From contig CANMJH010000002.1 of the NCBI GenBank assembly GCA_947498125.1, positions 186,001-250,000 of the forward strand: DNA of 64,000 nt, in the 5' to 3' direction. Shown here in pieces: positions 63,113 to 64,000 of this stretch (positions are counted from its first letter, which is position 1; each line of letters begins with the position of its first letter). Below the pieces are notes generated by a model. It was not told where the DNA came from, did no database searches, and saw nothing but the letters and a program-made list of their open reading frames with translations. Source of the stretch: an uncultured Nioella sp. Its GTDB lineage: Bacteria; Pseudomonadota; Alphaproteobacteria; Rhodobacterales; Rhodobacteraceae. Both the position numbers and the translations under genes were made by a program.

Positions 63113-64000
63113 ATGACTTCTGCTTCTGTTTCACCATCGCTTCGCGATCCTGTCGCGCTCTGTTTGCTTTTGTCCGCTGTTATGATGATCACGGCCAATA
63201 ATGCGATCAGCCCGGCTTTGCCGGGCCTTGAGGCGCAATTTGCGGACAACCCGAATGCCCCTGCCCTGACGCGACTTTTGGTGTCCGCCCCCTCGCTTAG
63301 TGTTGCGATCCTTGCGCCGTTCGCGGGCAAACTGGTGGACCGCTTTGGGCGGCGGCATCTGCTTTTGGCGGGAATTTGCCTTTTTGGTGCTACCGGCGCC
63401 GCCGGTGGGGTTTTGCCGTCACTAGAGTTGATCTTGACGGCCCGCCTTGCCCAAGGCGTCGCCCTTGCGATGATCATCACCGCCCAGTCAGCGCTGGTCG
63501 GGGATCTATTTCAAGGTGACGACCGCAACCGGTTCTCTGGATTGCAAATCGCGGTACGTAACTATGGCGGCCTTTTGTTTATCTTTGCCGCCGGTGGGCT
63601 TGCGACGGTTTCGCCGCGTTTGCCATTTATGATCTATGTTGGGGCGGTTTTGTGCTTACCCCTATTTTTGCGCCATCTTCCCCTGACCACAACGTTGCAA
63701 GCTAAACGCCTTGAGGGCGCGCCGAGCGATACCTCATGGCCCGTGATCATTGGCTTGTCGGCCTTGCAATCCGTGGCCACCGCATTGTTTTTCCTTATGC
63801 CGACCCAAATCCCCTTCTTCCTTGGCGAGCTCAGCTATGCACCCGAACTGACAACGCCATGGGTCTTGGGCATCCTGATGCTGACAGGGGGACCAGCGGC
63901 ATTGTCTTACGCCCGCCTGGTCAATCGCATCGGTCAAGGTGGCGGGTTGGCGATTGGCTTCACGCTGCTGGCCGCCGGGTTTGCCGCGCTGAGCATCGCC
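63113..64000 (+). CDS. MFS transporter, MerR-controlled, truncated by window end
   Basis: The first 296 codons of an inner-membrane carrier; the frame is open to the last base. Hydrophobic segments and the MFS motif GKLVDRFGRRHLLLAG (after segment two) support drug-efflux-type family membership, as does the divergent MerR regulator. The substrate is unknown; a stress-inducible export role is suggested by the promoter layout. GTAGGACG-like ribosome signal is weak: AGGACG lies about eight bases before the ATG. Confidence 0.82.
   Translation, partial: MTSASVSPSLRDPVALCLLLSAVMMITANNAISPALPGLEAQFADNPNAPALTRLLVSAPSLSVAILAPFAGKLVDRFGRRHLLLAGICLFGATGAAGGVLPSLELILTARLAQGVALAMIITAQSALVGDLFQGDDRNRFSGLQIAVRNYGGLLFIFAAGGLATVSPRLPFMIYVGAVLCLPLFLRHLPLTTTLQAKRLEGAPSDTSWPVIIGLSALQSVATALFFLMPTQIPFFLGELSYAPELTTPWVLGILMLTGGPAALSYARLVNRIGQGGGLAIGFTLLAAGFAALSIA

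Overview
The window reads as a chromosomal segment from a marine-type alphaproteobacterium of the order Rhodobacterales (Roseobacter group). The assignment rests on the kinds of genes and their order (petP-petR orphan regulators beside a histone-deacetylase-like gene, xseB, ispA and dxs; a DUF2794 gene; tightly packed ATGA-overlapping operons), on a GTTC-N7-GTTC LexA site of the alphaproteobacterial type, and on the GC-rich codon use. No rRNA, tRNA, CRISPR array, insertion sequence or phage gene was recognised. Gene density is high and most of the window is core metabolism.

Layout. 1-3,050: the tip of a GMC oxidoreductase gene, then an iron(III) ABC permease and a convergent periplasmic iron-binding protein, with no ATPase gene beside them. 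3,100-7,800: an MFS carrier, a SulP/STAS anion permease with a tandem universal stress protein, and an ornithine-cyclodeaminase family enzyme. 7,800-10,100: a lone ImuB-type polymerase-like gene with a LexA box, and a divergent MOSC protein. 10,100-19,400: a long leftward block with a lytic transglycosylase, RNase R, a methyltransferase, dapE, a small unknown, a YHYH protein, a GlsB-like membrane protein, a secreted HELTH metallopeptidase and dapD. 19,500-27,450: a LOG-family protein, a palindromic cloverleaf-like element, a Hint-domain protein, a leftward chain (UMF1-type MFS, mepA, phytase-like esterase), yggT, an exported msrA and argG.

27,500-40,300: a membrane protein, a divergent Hpt and REC-PP2C pair (phosphorelay), then a rightward series: hslO, a CoA-pyrophosphatase-type Nudix, cca, a LysE exporter, two half-size ABC exporters, a small P-loop kinase, a VOC protein, an RNA methyltransferase and a GNAT acetyltransferase. 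40,300-46,700: leftward isoprenoid genes dxs, ispA and xseB, an HDAC-like hydrolase and petR-petP; then ilvE rightward. The 290-base gap after ilvE has a terminator followed by a strongly structured element of unknown identity. 47,000-54,200: DUF2794, an NlpC/P60 peptidase coupled to an M17 aminopeptidase, a beta-carbonic anhydrase, an SRPBCC protein, and a four-gene phospholipid operon (plsC-like, cdsA-like, small membrane protein, CDP-alcohol phosphatidyltransferase-like). 54,200-60,700: asd, then two related RTX-repeat proteins with the same N-terminal hydrophobic leader, flanking a DEAD-box RNA helicase. 60,700-64,000: a YitT membrane protein, a D-amino-acid transaminase, and a MerR regulator divergent from an MFS carrier cut by the window end, with a soxS-like 19-base-spacer promoter between them.

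Themes: lysine/murein precursor synthesis (asd, dapD, dapE) and murein turnover (lytic transglycosylase, mepA, NlpC/P60) recur. The least-explained parts are the RTX pair, the structured gap after ilvE, the cloverleaf palindrome near 20,470, the lone SOS-controlled imuB and the alternative phospholipid operon.
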